Positions 36,089 through 45,214 of a DNA stretch of 64,000 nt are shown here, one piece after another. Made by a program: the position numbers and the translations under genes. Under the pieces are notes generated by a model that did not search any database, was not told the origin of the DNA, and was given only the letters and a program-made list of their open reading frames with translations. The DNA comes from Halobacteriales archaeon QS_8_69_26 (GTDB taxonomy: Archaea > Halobacteriota > Halobacteria > Halobacteriales > SW-7-71-33), in assembly GCA_003023195.1 (NCBI GenBank), contig PXRX01000046.1, forward strand, positions 1-64,000. The letters run 5' to 3'. Every line of letters begins with the position of its first letter. Within the stretch, counting starts at the first letter, position 1.

Positions 36089-36319
36089 TCACTCCGTCCG
36101 TCCCCCGCTGAGGGCGTCGGTACCGATCCACCAGATGTACCACGCCAGCACGCCGCCCACCAGCGCTCCGCCGAGCGCCCCGGCGGCGACAAGGGGGAGG
36201 TCCCCACCGGCCTGAAGGGCCACCAGTGCCCCCGACGCGGCCACCAGGAGGACGACCCCGACCTTGAGCCGTCGCGAGAACGACCGCTTGTCCTCGTCGG
36301 TGATGGACGGTCCGGCCAC
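36089..36319 (-). CDS. Small two-helix membrane protein
   Basis: A 76-aa protein with two hydrophobic helices (VGVVLLVAASGALVALQAG and LVAAGALGGALVGGVLAWYIW) and a basic N-terminal segment. It starts with GTG at 36319, one base after the stop of the NTF2-like gene upstream (36321), so the two are almost certainly cotranscribed and translationally coupled. No family recognised. Confidence 0.7.
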   Translation of the reverse strand: MAGPSITDEDKRSFSRRLKVGVVLLVAASGALVALQAGGDLPLVAAGALGGALVGGVLAWYIWWIGTDALSGGRTE

Positions 36320-36320
36320 C

Positions 36321-36815
36321 TCAGGGACTCCCCGCGCCGGAATCGTCGGCGTCGGTTCCGGAGTCGTCGGTGTCGGTCCCGTCCAGGTTCGTCCCGAACC
36401 CCGCCGGTGCCCCGGTCTCGGGGTCGTGTGCGACGCTGACGTGGAGTTCCACGAACACCCACTCCTCGCCGCGGTCGACCAGTGCCCCCGTCCAGCGGGT
36501 GTCGAACGAGAGCGGGTCGTCCTCGTGGGTCCAGGCCATCCCGACCAGGTCGGAGAACCACCCGGTCTCGCCCCGCCGGCCGGCCCTGAGGCGGTGGCTC
36601 TCGACCGTCCAGTCCCTCGTCACCCGGGTCTGCTCCCGGAGGGCCTCGGCCGTCGCACCGTACCCCAGGAGGGTCTCACCGATCCCGACCTTGGCAGTCG
36701 CGGGCGACTCCTCGAAGTACGGGTACAGCGGTTCGCCCCGCCGGAGGGCCTCGTAGTAGTCCCGGACCGTCGCCGCGACCGGTTCGGGGTCGTCGGCCCG
36801 GTGCTCGTCGCTCAT
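36321..36815 (-). CDS. NTF2-like (SnoaL-type) domain protein
   Basis: A 164-aa protein. Residues about 10-140 fit the NTF2/SnoaL_3 cone fold: VRDYYEALRRGEPLYPYF at the N-terminus, then LGYGATAEALREQTR, and the C-terminal strand WVFVELHVSVAHD. The last 25 residues are an acidic Asp/Gly/Thr tail. Members of this superfamily range from enzymes to ligand-binding proteins, and substrate cannot be inferred. It is the first gene of a two-gene unit with the small membrane protein at 36089. Confidence 0.8.
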   Translation of the reverse strand: MSDEHRADDPEPVAATVRDYYEALRRGEPLYPYFEESPATAKVGIGETLLGYGATAEALREQTRVTRDWTVESHRLRAGRRGETGWFSDLVGMAWTHEDDPLSFDTRWTGALVDRGEEWVFVELHVSVAHDPETGAPAGFGTNLDGTDTDDSGTDADDSGAGSP

Positions 36816-36920
36816 GGTCGATCCGAGGAACGGCGCGCGCTTGAACCTGCTGGACTCGGAGCAAGGATCCGGGTGGGCGGTCGCCGGAGTGATCGGCGGA
36901 TCCCGTGGTGACCGGGTCCC

Positions 36921-37469
36921 TCAGTGGAACCCGCGGCCGACCGAGTCGCCCTCCACCAGTTCCTCGAACTCCGCCTCCAGGACCTCCTGGGCCTCCTCGT
37001 AGGTGGTCGCCAGTTCGTCCAGCCCCTCGGGCCGCTCGTCGAACTCGTAGTCGATGGGGCCGAACGCCGGCGAGTCCATCGCGTCCATCACGTCGTCGAA
37101 CAGGTCCGTCGGCTCCGTCGGGACGTCGGCGTGGGCCTCCAGGACGGCCTCGACGTCCCCGGCGATGTCTTCGGCCTCGTCCTCGTCCTCGGGCGGCGAC
37201 TGGACCGCGAACCGCCCGGACTCGCGGTCGGGGAGCACCGGCTCTATCCCGTCGTCGACCCGTCGGGCGACCTTCGTGCCAACGCCGCGGACCTCGAACG
37301 GGTTCTTTGCGTAGGTCTTCAGCTGGTAGACCCCCACCGAGGGGTGGGTGAGGTACATGTCCTCGCCGACCCCGGACTCGCGGTCCCCCGCGATCGCTCG
37401 CCAGTCGTCGGGGTCCGCGCCGGACTCGGCGACGTCCTCGACGATGTCCTTCCAGTCGCGCACGCGCAT
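36921..37469 (-). CDS. Conserved haloarchaeal hypothetical protein
   Basis: A 182-aa acidic soluble protein beginning MRVRDWKDIVEDVAESGADP with the motif YLTHPSVGVYQLKTYAKNPF near 51-70 and GVGTKVARRVDDGI near 74-87. No known domain is recognised with confidence. The ATG at 37469 is preferred; the open frame extends further upstream without similarity-like character. The C-terminal half is a mostly helical acidic region. It is followed downstream on the same strand by the NTF2-like gene (105 bp gap). Function unknown. Confidence 0.75.
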   Translation of the reverse strand: MRVRDWKDIVEDVAESGADPDDWRAIAGDRESGVGEDMYLTHPSVGVYQLKTYAKNPFEVRGVGTKVARRVDDGIEPVLPDRESGRFAVQSPPEDEDEAEDIAGDVEAVLEAHADVPTEPTDLFDDVMDAMDSPAFGPIDYEFDERPEGLDELATTYEEAQEVLEAEFEELVEGDSVGRGFH

Positions 37470-37559
37470 GCCCGGACAAGGGGGGTCGAGGCTTTTCAAC
37501 GTGCCGGCTACGGATCCGGTTGCAGTGACGGATCGACCGCCGGGGGGAACGCGGCCCAC

Positions 37560-38009
37560 TCACTCGGCAGTGGCCGACCGGACCGTCACCCCGACCGCCA
37601 GGACGAACACGGACAGGTCGCGGACCGCGACGGCCGCGCCCGCACCGGTCTGGACCCACAGGATCCCCAGGTCGACCAGTGTCCCCAGCATCGAGACGGC
37701 CACGACGGCGGCCGCGAGCGTGGTGTAGTACCCCGCTATCAGCGCGAGGCCGAACGGGAGTTCGCTGACCCCGAACGCGACCATCGTCCACTCGACGGAG
37801 ACGGGCCACCGGTCGGCGAACAGGGGCGCGAGGTAGACGCCCCAGTCGTCCGGCGCGACGAGTTTGTGCAGGCCCGCAGCCAGGATGACGACGCCGAGGC
37901 CGACCCGGAGTACGTCGTCGGCCGGCGCCACCCGCCCGAGGGCCGCCGCCGCCCGGTCGATCCGTCCCGAAACGCCGTCGTGGGATCCGGGGTCCGGCTC
38001 CTCGTTCAT
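37560..38009 (-). CDS. DoxX-like membrane protein
   Basis: A 149-aa protein with four hydrophobic helices after a short acidic N-terminus. It carries the DoxX/DoxD pattern: RVGLGVVILAAGLHKLVAPDDW, a second helix with FGVSELPFGLALIAGY, and ALAAAVVAVSMLGTL-like helix 3. DoxX proteins are small quinone-linked or redox-associated membrane proteins. A 20-bp palindrome (38066-38085) lies 56 bp upstream of its ATG, so it is probably regulated, and the same palindrome precedes the aldo/keto reductase gene at 55306. It is divergent from dna2. Confidence 0.85.
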   Translation of the reverse strand: MNEEPDPGSHDGVSGRIDRAAAALGRVAPADDVLRVGLGVVILAAGLHKLVAPDDWGVYLAPLFADRWPVSVEWTMVAFGVSELPFGLALIAGYYTTLAAAVVAVSMLGTLVDLGILWVQTGAGAAVAVRDLSVFVLAVGVTVRSATAE

Positions 38010-38065
38010 GGTCCCGGTTGGAGCGGATCCGACAAGAATGCCGGCCCGCCGTCCCCGACGGACAG

Positions 38066-38085
38066 TTACAGTAAATTTACCGTAA
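38066..38085. promoter_or_regulatory. Palindromic operator TTACAGTA-N4-TACCGTAA
   Basis: The half-sites TTACAGTA (38066-38073) and TACCGTAA (38078-38085) are inverted repeats with one mismatch, separated by AATT. The site is 56 bp before the DoxX-like gene and about 118 bp before dna2. The same 8-4-8 design occurs at 55356-55375. A dimeric winged-helix regulator is the likely ligand. Confidence 0.65.
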
Positions 38086-38203
38086 GTCGGCGGACGGCTC
38101 TGCTCCGACCACCACCTGCCCCGGACGTGATGGCCCGGGGATCGGGCGCTCCCCGACTGTGACGACCGACAGGGTTTTTCACGCCGGGCCGCTGGCTCAC
38201 CCC

Positions 38204-40954
38204 GTGAACCTTCGGGGCACCGTCGTGGATCCGGGCGAGGTGCGGACCGTCGAGACGTCGGGCGGTCCCCGTGACCTGGCGGAGGTGCTCGTACGTCCCG
38301 GAGAGGAAGCCGACGAGGGGCGGGCGGGCGGTGACGAGTCCGGGGCGGACCGGGTCGGTGGCGAGGATCCGGTCCAGGTGACCCTCTGGGGGAAGTGGAC
38401 GGAGACGGTCGAGTGGCTGGCCGAGGGCATGGAGTTGCTGGTGACCGACGTCGAGGAGAGCGAGTACCGGGGGGAGACGGAGTACGCGACGACGCCGGAG
38501 TCGTGGGTCGTCGTCGAACCCGACTTCCTCGCGGACGTGACCGACGTGCGGTCGTGGGTCCAGTGTCCCCGGATGTACTACCTCAACAAGCTGACGGGGG
38601 TGCCGCTGAACTACCCCGTGGTCCTCGGGACGCTGGTCCACGAGGTGTTCGGCGACCTGCTCCGGGGCCGGGACCTGGGGGCGGCCATCGACGACCAGGT
38701 GGCCGAGGCAGGGCTGGACCTGGGGATGCTCGGCCGGGACGCACAGTCCGTCCGGGCGGACGTCCGCGAACACGCGAGTGCGATCGACGGCTGGTTGCGC
38801 CAGGGGACGCTCACGGGCGAGGACGGCTGGCGGTCCGAGCAGACCCTGCTGAGCGAGACGTTCGGACTGAAGGGTCGGGCCGACGCGGTCCGCCGCGGGA
38901 TGCCCGTCGAGTTGAAGACGGGCAAGAACACCTCCCGGGAGCCGCGGTTTCACGACAAGGTCCAGGCGGCCTGCTACGCCCTCCTGTTGCGCGAGCGGGG
39001 GGTCCCGGTCGACACCGCCATCCTCCTCTACACGAAGAACGCCACGCTCGACCGCGGTGAGGCCTCCGGCGACCTCGCGCCCGCCAAGGAGTTCTCGGTG
39101 GGACGGGGCCTCCTCGAGTTCGTCCTGCGCGCGCGTAACGAGATAGCCGCCACCGAGTTCGACGCCGACGTGCCGACCGGGTACGAGGCCGACGCAGTCT
39201 GCGAGTACTGCTTCGAGCAGGACACCTGCCGGGTCGTTTCGGGGCGGCTGGACCAGGAGTCCAAGGCCGGTCGGATCGGGGTCGCCATCCCCGGGGAGGA
39301 GCGGTCGTACTTCGACCGGGTCTACCGACTGATCGAGGAGGAGCGTGCGGCCACCCACCGCGAGTACGCGAAGCTCTGGGAGCAGTCACCCGAGGAACGG
39401 GCCGACGCCGACCGCGCGCTGGTGGGCCTGGACCCCGCGGACCGCCGCGAGGTCCCCGACGGCCGGTGGGAACTGACCGCCCGTCGGCCGGCCGGCGGGT
39501 CGGGCGACGGGAGCGCGACCGGCGGTGAGGATCCGTCCCCGGCAGTGTCGAAGATCCGTGAGGGCGACGTGGTGCTGGCGAGCGACGGCGACCCGGTCGA
39601 GGGTCACGCCGAACTCGCCCGGGTCGAGCGCCTGACCGCCGGCGAGGTGGTCGTGACGGCCGAGGAGCCCCTGGACCTGCGGCGCCTGGACGTCTACCCC
39701 TCCGAGTTCGGGTGCGACCGGATGCTGACGGCGCTGCACGACGCGCTCCTGAAGGGCGACGAGCGCCGCAAGGACGTGCTGTTCGACCGGGCGGACCCCG
39801 CCTTTCGCGAGGTGGAGGAGACGTTCGTCGACAACAACGACGCCCAGGACCGGGCTGTCCGGCGGGCGGTGGGTGCAGAGGACCTGGCGCTGATCCACGG
39901 GCCGCCGGGGACCGGCAAGACCTACACCATCGCCCGCACCGTCCGGGCCCTGGTCGAGCGTGGCGACCGGGTCCTGGTCTCGGCCTTTACCAACCGGGCG
40001 GTCGACACCGTCCTGGAGGCGTTGCGGGACCAGGGGTTCGACGAGTTCGTCCGCGTCGGGACGGAGTCGGGCGTGGGCGAGGCGATGCAGGACGCCCGCC
40101 TCTCCGAGCGTGGCGACCCGGAGGAACTGGCCGGGACGCTCCGGGAGGCGCCGGTCGTGGCGGCCACCACCGCCGGTTGCGGGTCGCGGGTGATGCGCGA
40201 GACGGAGTTCGACGTCGCGGTCGTCGACGAGGCGGCACAGCTCACGGAACCGGAGACGCTGGCGGCGATAAACCGCGCCGACCGGTTCGTCCTCGTCGGG
40301 GACCACCGACAGCTCCCGCCCGTGGTCCGGGCCGAGAACGACCTCTCGCGGTCGCTGTTCGAGCGACTGGTCGAGGCCCACCCGGACGCGGGGGTCACCC
40401 TCGACCGCCAGTACCGGATGGCCCAGCGGATCCAGGCCTTCCCGTCCCGGGAGTTCTACGGCGGGACCCTCCGACCCGCGACCGGCGAGGTCGCCGGGCG
40501 CCACCTCTCGGACCTGCCGGGGGTCGACCCCGCCGGGCTCCCGGCGTACCTCGACGACCGCGTCGTCTTCCTCGACGTCGAGGGCGACGACGACCCCCAC
40601 ACGGACGCCCGGGAGGCCGACCGGGTCGCCGACGTGGTCGACGACCTCCTCGCGGCCGGGGTCGACCCCGACGACGTCGGGGTGATCGCACCATTCCGGG
40701 CGCAGGTCGCCGAGACCTCCCGCCGGGTCGACGTGACCGTCGACACCGTCGACCGGTTCCAGGGGTCGAGCCAGGAGGTCATCGTCGTCTCCTTCGTCGC
40801 CACCGACGACCTCGGGGGACCGATCTTCGAGGACTACCGGCGGGTCAACGTCGCGCTCACCCGCGCGAAGCGGTCGCTGGTGCTCGTGGGCGACCGGAAC
40901 GCCCTCCGGACCGACCCGGTCTACCGGCGGATGGTGGAGTGGGCCGAGAACTGA
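38204..40954 (+). CDS. dna2: Archaeal Dna2-type nuclease-helicase
   Basis: A 916-aa protein combining an N-terminal OB-like region, a Cas4/RecB-type PD-(D/E)XK nuclease and a C-terminal SF1 helicase, the layout of archaeal Dna2 (Okazaki flap and end processing). The nuclease shows HEVFGDLL, Asp227 in GRADAV and Glu236-x-Lys238 in ELKTGK. Four cysteines (121, 333, 336, 342; C-Xn-C-X2-C-X5-C) should hold an iron-sulfur cluster. The helicase has GPPGTGKT at 566-573, DEAA at 675-678, GDHRQLPP, QYRMAQRI and VALTRAK. The GTG at 38204 is preferred because a GTTTTTC box about 26 bases upstream implies a leaderless transcript; an in-frame GTG at 38159 is the alternative start. Confidence 0.92.
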   Translation: MNLRGTVVDPGEVRTVETSGGPRDLAEVLVRPGEEADEGRAGGDESGADRVGGEDPVQVTLWGKWTETVEWLAEGMELLVTDVEESEYRGETEYATTPESWVVVEPDFLADVTDVRSWVQCPRMYYLNKLTGVPLNYPVVLGTLVHEVFGDLLRGRDLGAAIDDQVAEAGLDLGMLGRDAQSVRADVREHASAIDGWLRQGTLTGEDGWRSEQTLLSETFGLKGRADAVRRGMPVELKTGKNTSREPRFHDKVQAACYALLLRERGVPVDTAILLYTKNATLDRGEASGDLAPAKEFSVGRGLLEFVLRARNEIAATEFDADVPTGYEADAVCEYCFEQDTCRVVSGRLDQESKAGRIGVAIPGEERSYFDRVYRLIEEERAATHREYAKLWEQSPEERADADRALVGLDPADRREVPDGRWELTARRPAGGSGDGSATGGEDPSPAVSKIREGDVVLASDGDPVEGHAELARVERLTAGEVVVTAEEPLDLRRLDVYPSEFGCDRMLTALHDALLKGDERRKDVLFDRADPAFREVEETFVDNNDAQDRAVRRAVGAEDLALIHGPPGTGKTYTIARTVRALVERGDRVLVSAFTNRAVDTVLEALRDQGFDEFVRVGTESGVGEAMQDARLSERGDPEELAGTLREAPVVAATTAGCGSRVMRETEFDVAVVDEAAQLTEPETLAAINRADRFVLVGDHRQLPPVVRAENDLSRSLFERLVEAHPDAGVTLDRQYRMAQRIQAFPSREFYGGTLRPATGEVAGRHLSDLPGVDPAGLPAYLDDRVVFLDVEGDDDPHTDAREADRVADVVDDLLAAGVDPDDVGVIAPFRAQVAETSRRVDVTVDTVDRFQGSSQEVIVVSFVATDDLGGPIFEDYRRVNVALTRAKRSLVLVGDRNALRTDPVYRRMVEWAEN

Positions 40955-41470
40955 CTCCCGAAACAGTTGGGTACTACGACTATGTCCGGCGAGCACCTGT
41001 TCTGAGGCGCTGTCGGTCGGCCTGACCGTGCCCCTGGGCCACGACAGCCGTCCCTGCCCGCGCACCGGCCCGACCGACGCCGCAGACCCCGGACGGCGTG
41101 CCGCGGTCGGCGCGCGACTCACCGGATCCCTTCCGCGACCGCGTTCATCGCGGGCATCCACCTCCCGCTCTCTCCGTGCAGGGGCGCACCGGCCGTCGAC
41201 CCGGCCGGTGAGGTTCGCTCCCGGGACCGATCGTCCCGGCGGTCGTCCGGGTGTCAGGTCTCCGTAATTTCGTCGTCGGTTCGGCCCTACCCGTTCCCGG
41301 ATAACGGCGGGTGTGGACGGGACTGTCCTGGCTCCTCCGGGACCGCCGACGGGGGCGTCGGCGACCGTATGATCACCGGCCGAGGGCGCACCGACAGAAC
41401 GCGGATCCACGTTAGGGGAACGTAATGGATAAGTGCGCACAACCGTAGGCTCAAACGAGATGGGATTTCG
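40955..41470. other. Intergenic region upstream of the cox operon
   Basis: No convincing gene lies in these 516 bases; open frames on both strands look like GC-rich chance frames. Near the right end, GGATAAGT (about 41427-41434) is a plausible TATA element for coxB, about 40 bases before its ATG, giving a short leader. Confidence 0.5.
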
Positions 41471-42244
41471 ATGATCGGGTACGCTTCCCTACTATCAGTT
41501 CCATTACAACAACTGGTGCCGCGGGGGACCCGGGTGACGGTGTTCCAGAACATCTTCTGGGTGTTTCTGGTGCTCGGTACCCTGGTGGGCATCGTCGTCA
41601 TCGGGTACATGTTCTGGAACGCCTACCGGTACCGTGACGGCAACGGGAAGGACTACGACGACGGGGACCTGCCCCAGTTGGGCGAGATACCGAAGGACGG
41701 CGGGAAGGGCCGGAAGCTCTTCCTCTCGTTCGGACTGAGCGCGATCATCGTGATCTCGCTCATCGTCTGGACCTACGGGACCCTCCTGTTCGTCGAAGGG
41801 CAGGACACCGGACAACCCTCGTCCGACGTCGGGGTCGAGAACAAGGACCCGGTCGTCGTCGACACGACGGGCTACCGGTTCAACTGGTCCTTCGAGTACG
41901 AGAACGGCAAGGAAACCAACGGTCGGCTGGTGGTCCCCGAGGGTCGGGTGGTACAGTTACGTGTGACCTCGGACGACGTGTTCCACAACCTCGGGATACC
42001 GAAGTACAGGGTCAAGACCGACGCCATCCCTGGCGAGACCACGCGGTCCTGGTTCGTCGCCGAGGACCCCGGACGGTACCGCATCATCTGCTACGAGCTG
42101 TGCGGGCAGGGGCACTCCGGGATGATCGCGTACATCCACGTCGTCCCCCAGGAGGAGTACGAGCAGTTCATCAACAACGAGTCGAGTCTGAGCGAGATAT
42201 CCGCGTCCGACGACGAGTCGGGGCGGCTCGCGGCGGCGAGGTGA
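41471..42244 (+). CDS. coxB: Cytochrome c oxidase subunit II
   Basis: A 257-aa membrane protein. Two transmembrane helices (about 27-47 and 80-105) anchor an extracytoplasmic cupredoxin domain that holds the binuclear CuA centre. The ligands are visible: the His in DDVFHNLGIPKYRVK and the cluster CYELCGQGHSGM (two Cys, Glu, His, Met). It accepts electrons from a blue-copper or cytochrome donor and passes them to subunit I. No cytochrome c domain is fused. It is the first gene of a three-gene operon, 10 bp before coxAC. The start is ATG 41471; a nearby ATG at 41460 is out of frame. Confidence 0.95.
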   Translation: MIGYASLLSVPLQQLVPRGTRVTVFQNIFWVFLVLGTLVGIVVIGYMFWNAYRYRDGNGKDYDDGDLPQLGEIPKDGGKGRKLFLSFGLSAIIVISLIVWTYGTLLFVEGQDTGQPSSDVGVENKDPVVVDTTGYRFNWSFEYENGKETNGRLVVPEGRVVQLRVTSDDVFHNLGIPKYRVKTDAIPGETTRSWFVAEDPGRYRIICYELCGQGHSGMIAYIHVVPQEEYEQFINNESSLSEISASDDESGRLAAAR

Positions 42245-42254
42245 CCACGAAACA

Positions 42255-44852
42255 ATGAGCGACAACGACCAACCCAGAACCGCGACCGACGGCGGCACCG
42301 CCGACGCGGAGGCGTCCGCCGAGGTGACCGAGGAGCTACCCGCCCCCGGCGTCGGGGAGACCGAGGACCACGAGGAACACGCGCTCCCGTCGCTGGGGTC
42401 GGTGAAGCGGTGGTTCGTCACGACCAACCACAAGGACGTCGGCATCCTCTACATCGTCACGTCGCTGTTCTTCCTGGTGTTCGGCGGCACCCTGGCGCTG
42501 TTGATGCGGATCCAGCTCTGGCAGCCGCGGGCGGCCGCCGGCGGTCCGCTCGACGCGCTGGCGTACAACCAGGCGGTGTCGGCCCACGGGCTGATCATGG
42601 TCTTCTGGTTCATCTCGCCCTTTGCCTTCGGGCTGGCGAACTACCTGGTGCCCCTCCAGATCGGTGCCAAGGACCTCTCGTTCCCCCGGCTGAACGCCGT
42701 GAGCTACTGGCTCTACCTCTTCTCGGGCCTGCTCTTCGGCATCAGCTTCTTCCAGGGCGGCACGTTCGCCGGCGGCTGGACGATGTACGCGCCGCTGAAC
42801 GTGCCCAAGTACATGCCCACCGCCATCGGGTCGACGATGGCCGTGCTGGCGCTCGCGCTGTTCGTCGCCTCGGTCACCGTCTCGTCGGTGAACTTCCTCA
42901 CCACGATGTACCGGATGCGGGCCGAGGGACTGAAGATGCGCAAGCTCCCGGTGTTCAGTTCCTCCATCCTGCTGACGGTCTGGATGATGCTGTTCGCCTT
43001 CGCCGCCTTGCTGGCGGCGCTGCTCATCCTCACCTCCGACCACGTCCTCGGGACCCAGTACTTCCTCTCCCCGGAGGGCGGGTCCCTGCTGTGGACCCAC
43101 CTGTTCTGGTTCTTCGGCCACCCCGAGGTCTACATCGTGTTCTTCCCCGCGCTGGGCGTGATGGCCGAGGTGTTCCAGACGTTCACCGGCCGGCGCCTCG
43201 TCGGGCGCAAGTGGTTCATCGCCTCGATGGTGCTGGTCGCACTCCAGAGCTTCATCGTCTGGATGCACCACATGTTCCTGACCGCCATCAACCTCGAAGT
43301 CAAGACGCTGTTCATGGCGACGACCATCGGCATCTCCCTGCCGTTCGACCTGATGGTGTTCTCGCTCATCTACACGATGATCAAGGGCCGGATCCGGTTC
43401 ACGACGCCGTTCCTCTTTAGCTTCGGTGCCCTGGTGCTGTTCATCATCGGCGGCATCACGGGCGTGTTCCTGGGTGCGGTCGTCCTCGACTACGAGATGC
43501 GGGGCACCTACTGGGTGGTCGCGCACTTCCACTACGTGATGGTCGGCGGTGCGACCGCCCTGTTCGGCGGCCTCTACTACTGGTACCCGAAGATGACCGG
43601 GAAGATGTACGACCAGTTACTCGGGAAGGTCCACTTCGTCATGTACTTCGTGGGCTTCAACCTGCTGTACTTCCCGATGTTCGTCGTCTGGGAGACGCCC
43701 CGCCGCGTCTTCAACTACAACCCCGCGTTCACCCCCTGGCACCAGGCGGCCACCATCGGCGGGTTCCTCCTGGGAGCCTCGTTCCTGGTGATGTTCTACA
43801 ACCTCTTCGTGAGCCTCCGGACCGGCGAGGACGTCGGCGACAACCCCTGGGCCTACGCCACCTCGGCCGAGTGGGCCGTCTCCTCGCCGCCGCCCCTGGA
43901 GAACTTCCCGGGCATCCCGTCCTACCGCGGCGGGACGCTGTCGTTCCTCGACGACGTCGTCCCGGCCTCCGAGGTCGAGACCGACGGCGGCCAGGAGGCC
44001 ATCGAGGCCGACGGCGGCGAGGTGGTCGAACCGGACGGCGTCTACGCCACCCACGACCACGGACACGACAGCCACGCCAGCATCTGGCCGTTCGGGATCT
44101 CCCTGGGGATGTTCCTGACGTTCCTCGGGATCGCCGGGCTGCGGCCGCCGGATAGCACCGACCTCGTCGCCCCGGGCGCCGCCGACCCGGTTCTGGTCGG
44201 GGTCGGCGGCGTCGGCCTCGTGGTGCTCGGGGTCAGCCTGTTCGCGATGGCCCGCGAGCCGTTCTACACCAGCGAGGCGCCCATCGCCGAGCGCTGGCCC
44301 TACGCCCACGTCGAGAAGGTGAAACTCGGCGTGTGGATGTTCCTCGGGTCGGACGTCATCCTGTTCGGGGCGTTCATCGGCTCGTACGTCTTCATGCGGT
44401 TCAACGCCGGCTGGGTCGAGGGCTGGCACGTGTTCATCGAGAACCCCATCCCGGGGCTGATGAACACCTACCTGCTGCTGACGAGTTCGTTCTCGGTCGT
44501 GCTGGCGATGGTCGCCGCCCGGAAGCGCAACACGCCGGGCGTCATCGCCAGCCTGCTGACCACGTTCATGCTGGGGGTCGGCTTCCTGATCAACAAGTAC
44601 ATCGAGTGGAGCCACCTGTTCCACGAGGGCCACACCCCCTCGGCCGGCATCGAAGAGTCGACGTTCTTCCTCACCACCGGCCTCCACGCCCTGCACGTCA
44701 TCTCGGGGCTGGTCATCCTGCTGTACCTCGCGTGGCGCGCCTGGGGTGGTGCCTACCTCGGCGAGGACGAACCCATCGAGTACTTCGGGCTGTACTGGCA
44801 CTTCGTGGACATCGTGTGGCTGTTCCTGTTCCCCCTGTTCTACATCCTGTGA
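42255..44852 (+). CDS. coxAC: Cytochrome c oxidase subunit I+III fusion
   Basis: An 865-aa fusion of the heme-copper catalytic subunit with subunit III. Subunit I (about 50-555) shows the heme a ligand in AVSAHGLIMVF, the CuB His-Tyr element in FGHPEVYIVFF, the CuB pair in VWMHHMFLT, and the heme a/a3 histidines in WVVAHFHYVMVGG. The GHPEV form is that of A1-type oxidases with the D-channel Glu. After an acidic linker containing HDHGHDSH (about 585-610), subunit III (about 675-865) has EKVKLGVWMFLGSDVILFGAF and a C-terminal YWHFVDIVWLFLFPLFY. It reduces O2 to water with proton pumping in the cytoplasmic membrane. It is flanked by coxB and the small subunit gene with 9-10 bp gaps. Confidence 0.95.
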   Translation: MSDNDQPRTATDGGTADAEASAEVTEELPAPGVGETEDHEEHALPSLGSVKRWFVTTNHKDVGILYIVTSLFFLVFGGTLALLMRIQLWQPRAAAGGPLDALAYNQAVSAHGLIMVFWFISPFAFGLANYLVPLQIGAKDLSFPRLNAVSYWLYLFSGLLFGISFFQGGTFAGGWTMYAPLNVPKYMPTAIGSTMAVLALALFVASVTVSSVNFLTTMYRMRAEGLKMRKLPVFSSSILLTVWMMLFAFAALLAALLILTSDHVLGTQYFLSPEGGSLLWTHLFWFFGHPEVYIVFFPALGVMAEVFQTFTGRRLVGRKWFIASMVLVALQSFIVWMHHMFLTAINLEVKTLFMATTIGISLPFDLMVFSLIYTMIKGRIRFTTPFLFSFGALVLFIIGGITGVFLGAVVLDYEMRGTYWVVAHFHYVMVGGATALFGGLYYWYPKMTGKMYDQLLGKVHFVMYFVGFNLLYFPMFVVWETPRRVFNYNPAFTPWHQAATIGGFLLGASFLVMFYNLFVSLRTGEDVGDNPWAYATSAEWAVSSPPPLENFPGIPSYRGGTLSFLDDVVPASEVETDGGQEAIEADGGEVVEPDGVYATHDHGHDSHASIWPFGISLGMFLTFLGIAGLRPPDSTDLVAPGAADPVLVGVGGVGLVVLGVSLFAMAREPFYTSEAPIAERWPYAHVEKVKLGVWMFLGSDVILFGAFIGSYVFMRFNAGWVEGWHVFIENPIPGLMNTYLLLTSSFSVVLAMVAARKRNTPGVIASLLTTFMLGVGFLINKYIEWSHLFHEGHTPSAGIEESTFFLTTGLHALHVISGLVILLYLAWRAWGGAYLGEDEPIEYFGLYWHFVDIVWLFLFPLFYIL

Positions 44853-44861
44853 GGTGATAGA

Positions 44862-45134
44862 ATGTCTGACACAAAACTCTACACGATAATATACGTGGTC
44901 CTGTTCGTGTTCGCGACGGTCCAGGTCGCCGTCGAGTTCGCCGGCGTCCTCGAACCCGAGACCTACATGATCGGGCTGACGGCGATCATGATACTCTCGC
45001 TGATCAAGGCAGTGCTCGTCGCCGGCTACTACCAGCACCTCCGGTTCGAACCCCGTGGCCTGACCTACCTCATGCTGGGCGGTCTCGCGGGCGTCATCGC
45101 GCTGACCACCGCTGCGGCCTACTCCATCACGTGA
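44862..45134 (+). CDS. coxD: Cytochrome c oxidase subunit IV-like small subunit
   Basis: A 90-aa membrane protein with three helices (about 7-26, 34-55 and 66-88) and the motif LIKAVLVAGYYQHLRFE, typical of the prokaryotic subunit IV family (CtaF/CyoD-like). It begins 9 bp after coxAC and is the last gene of the cox operon. Such subunits help stability and assembly of the oxidase rather than catalysis. The gene symbol is by position and similarity only. A nested inverted repeat follows 3 bp after its stop. Confidence 0.85.
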   Translation: MSDTKLYTIIYVVLFVFATVQVAVEFAGVLEPETYMIGLTAIMILSLIKAVLVAGYYQHLRFEPRGLTYLMLGGLAGVIALTTAAAYSIT

Positions 45135-45137
45135 ACC

Positions 45138-45214
45138 GCCTCGGGGTCAAGTGGTTCGAGACGCGGAGCGTCTCGTCATCACGGAAATCGAAGATTTCCG
45201 TACGACCCCGAGGC
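45138..45214. repeat. Nested inverted repeat forming a three-way junction
   Basis: The outer arms GCCTCGGGGTC (45138-45148) and GACCCCGAGGC (45204-45214) pair over 11 bp. Inside lie two perfect hairpins: CGAGACGC/GCGTCTCG (45157-45164, 45168-45175; loop GGA) and ACGGAAATC/GATTTCCGT (45181-45189, 45193-45201; loop GAA). It begins three bases after the coxD stop. It could be a strong terminator or RNA end structure, or the end of an IS200/IS605-like or palindrome-associated element, since no transposase gene is adjacent. Confidence 0.8.
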
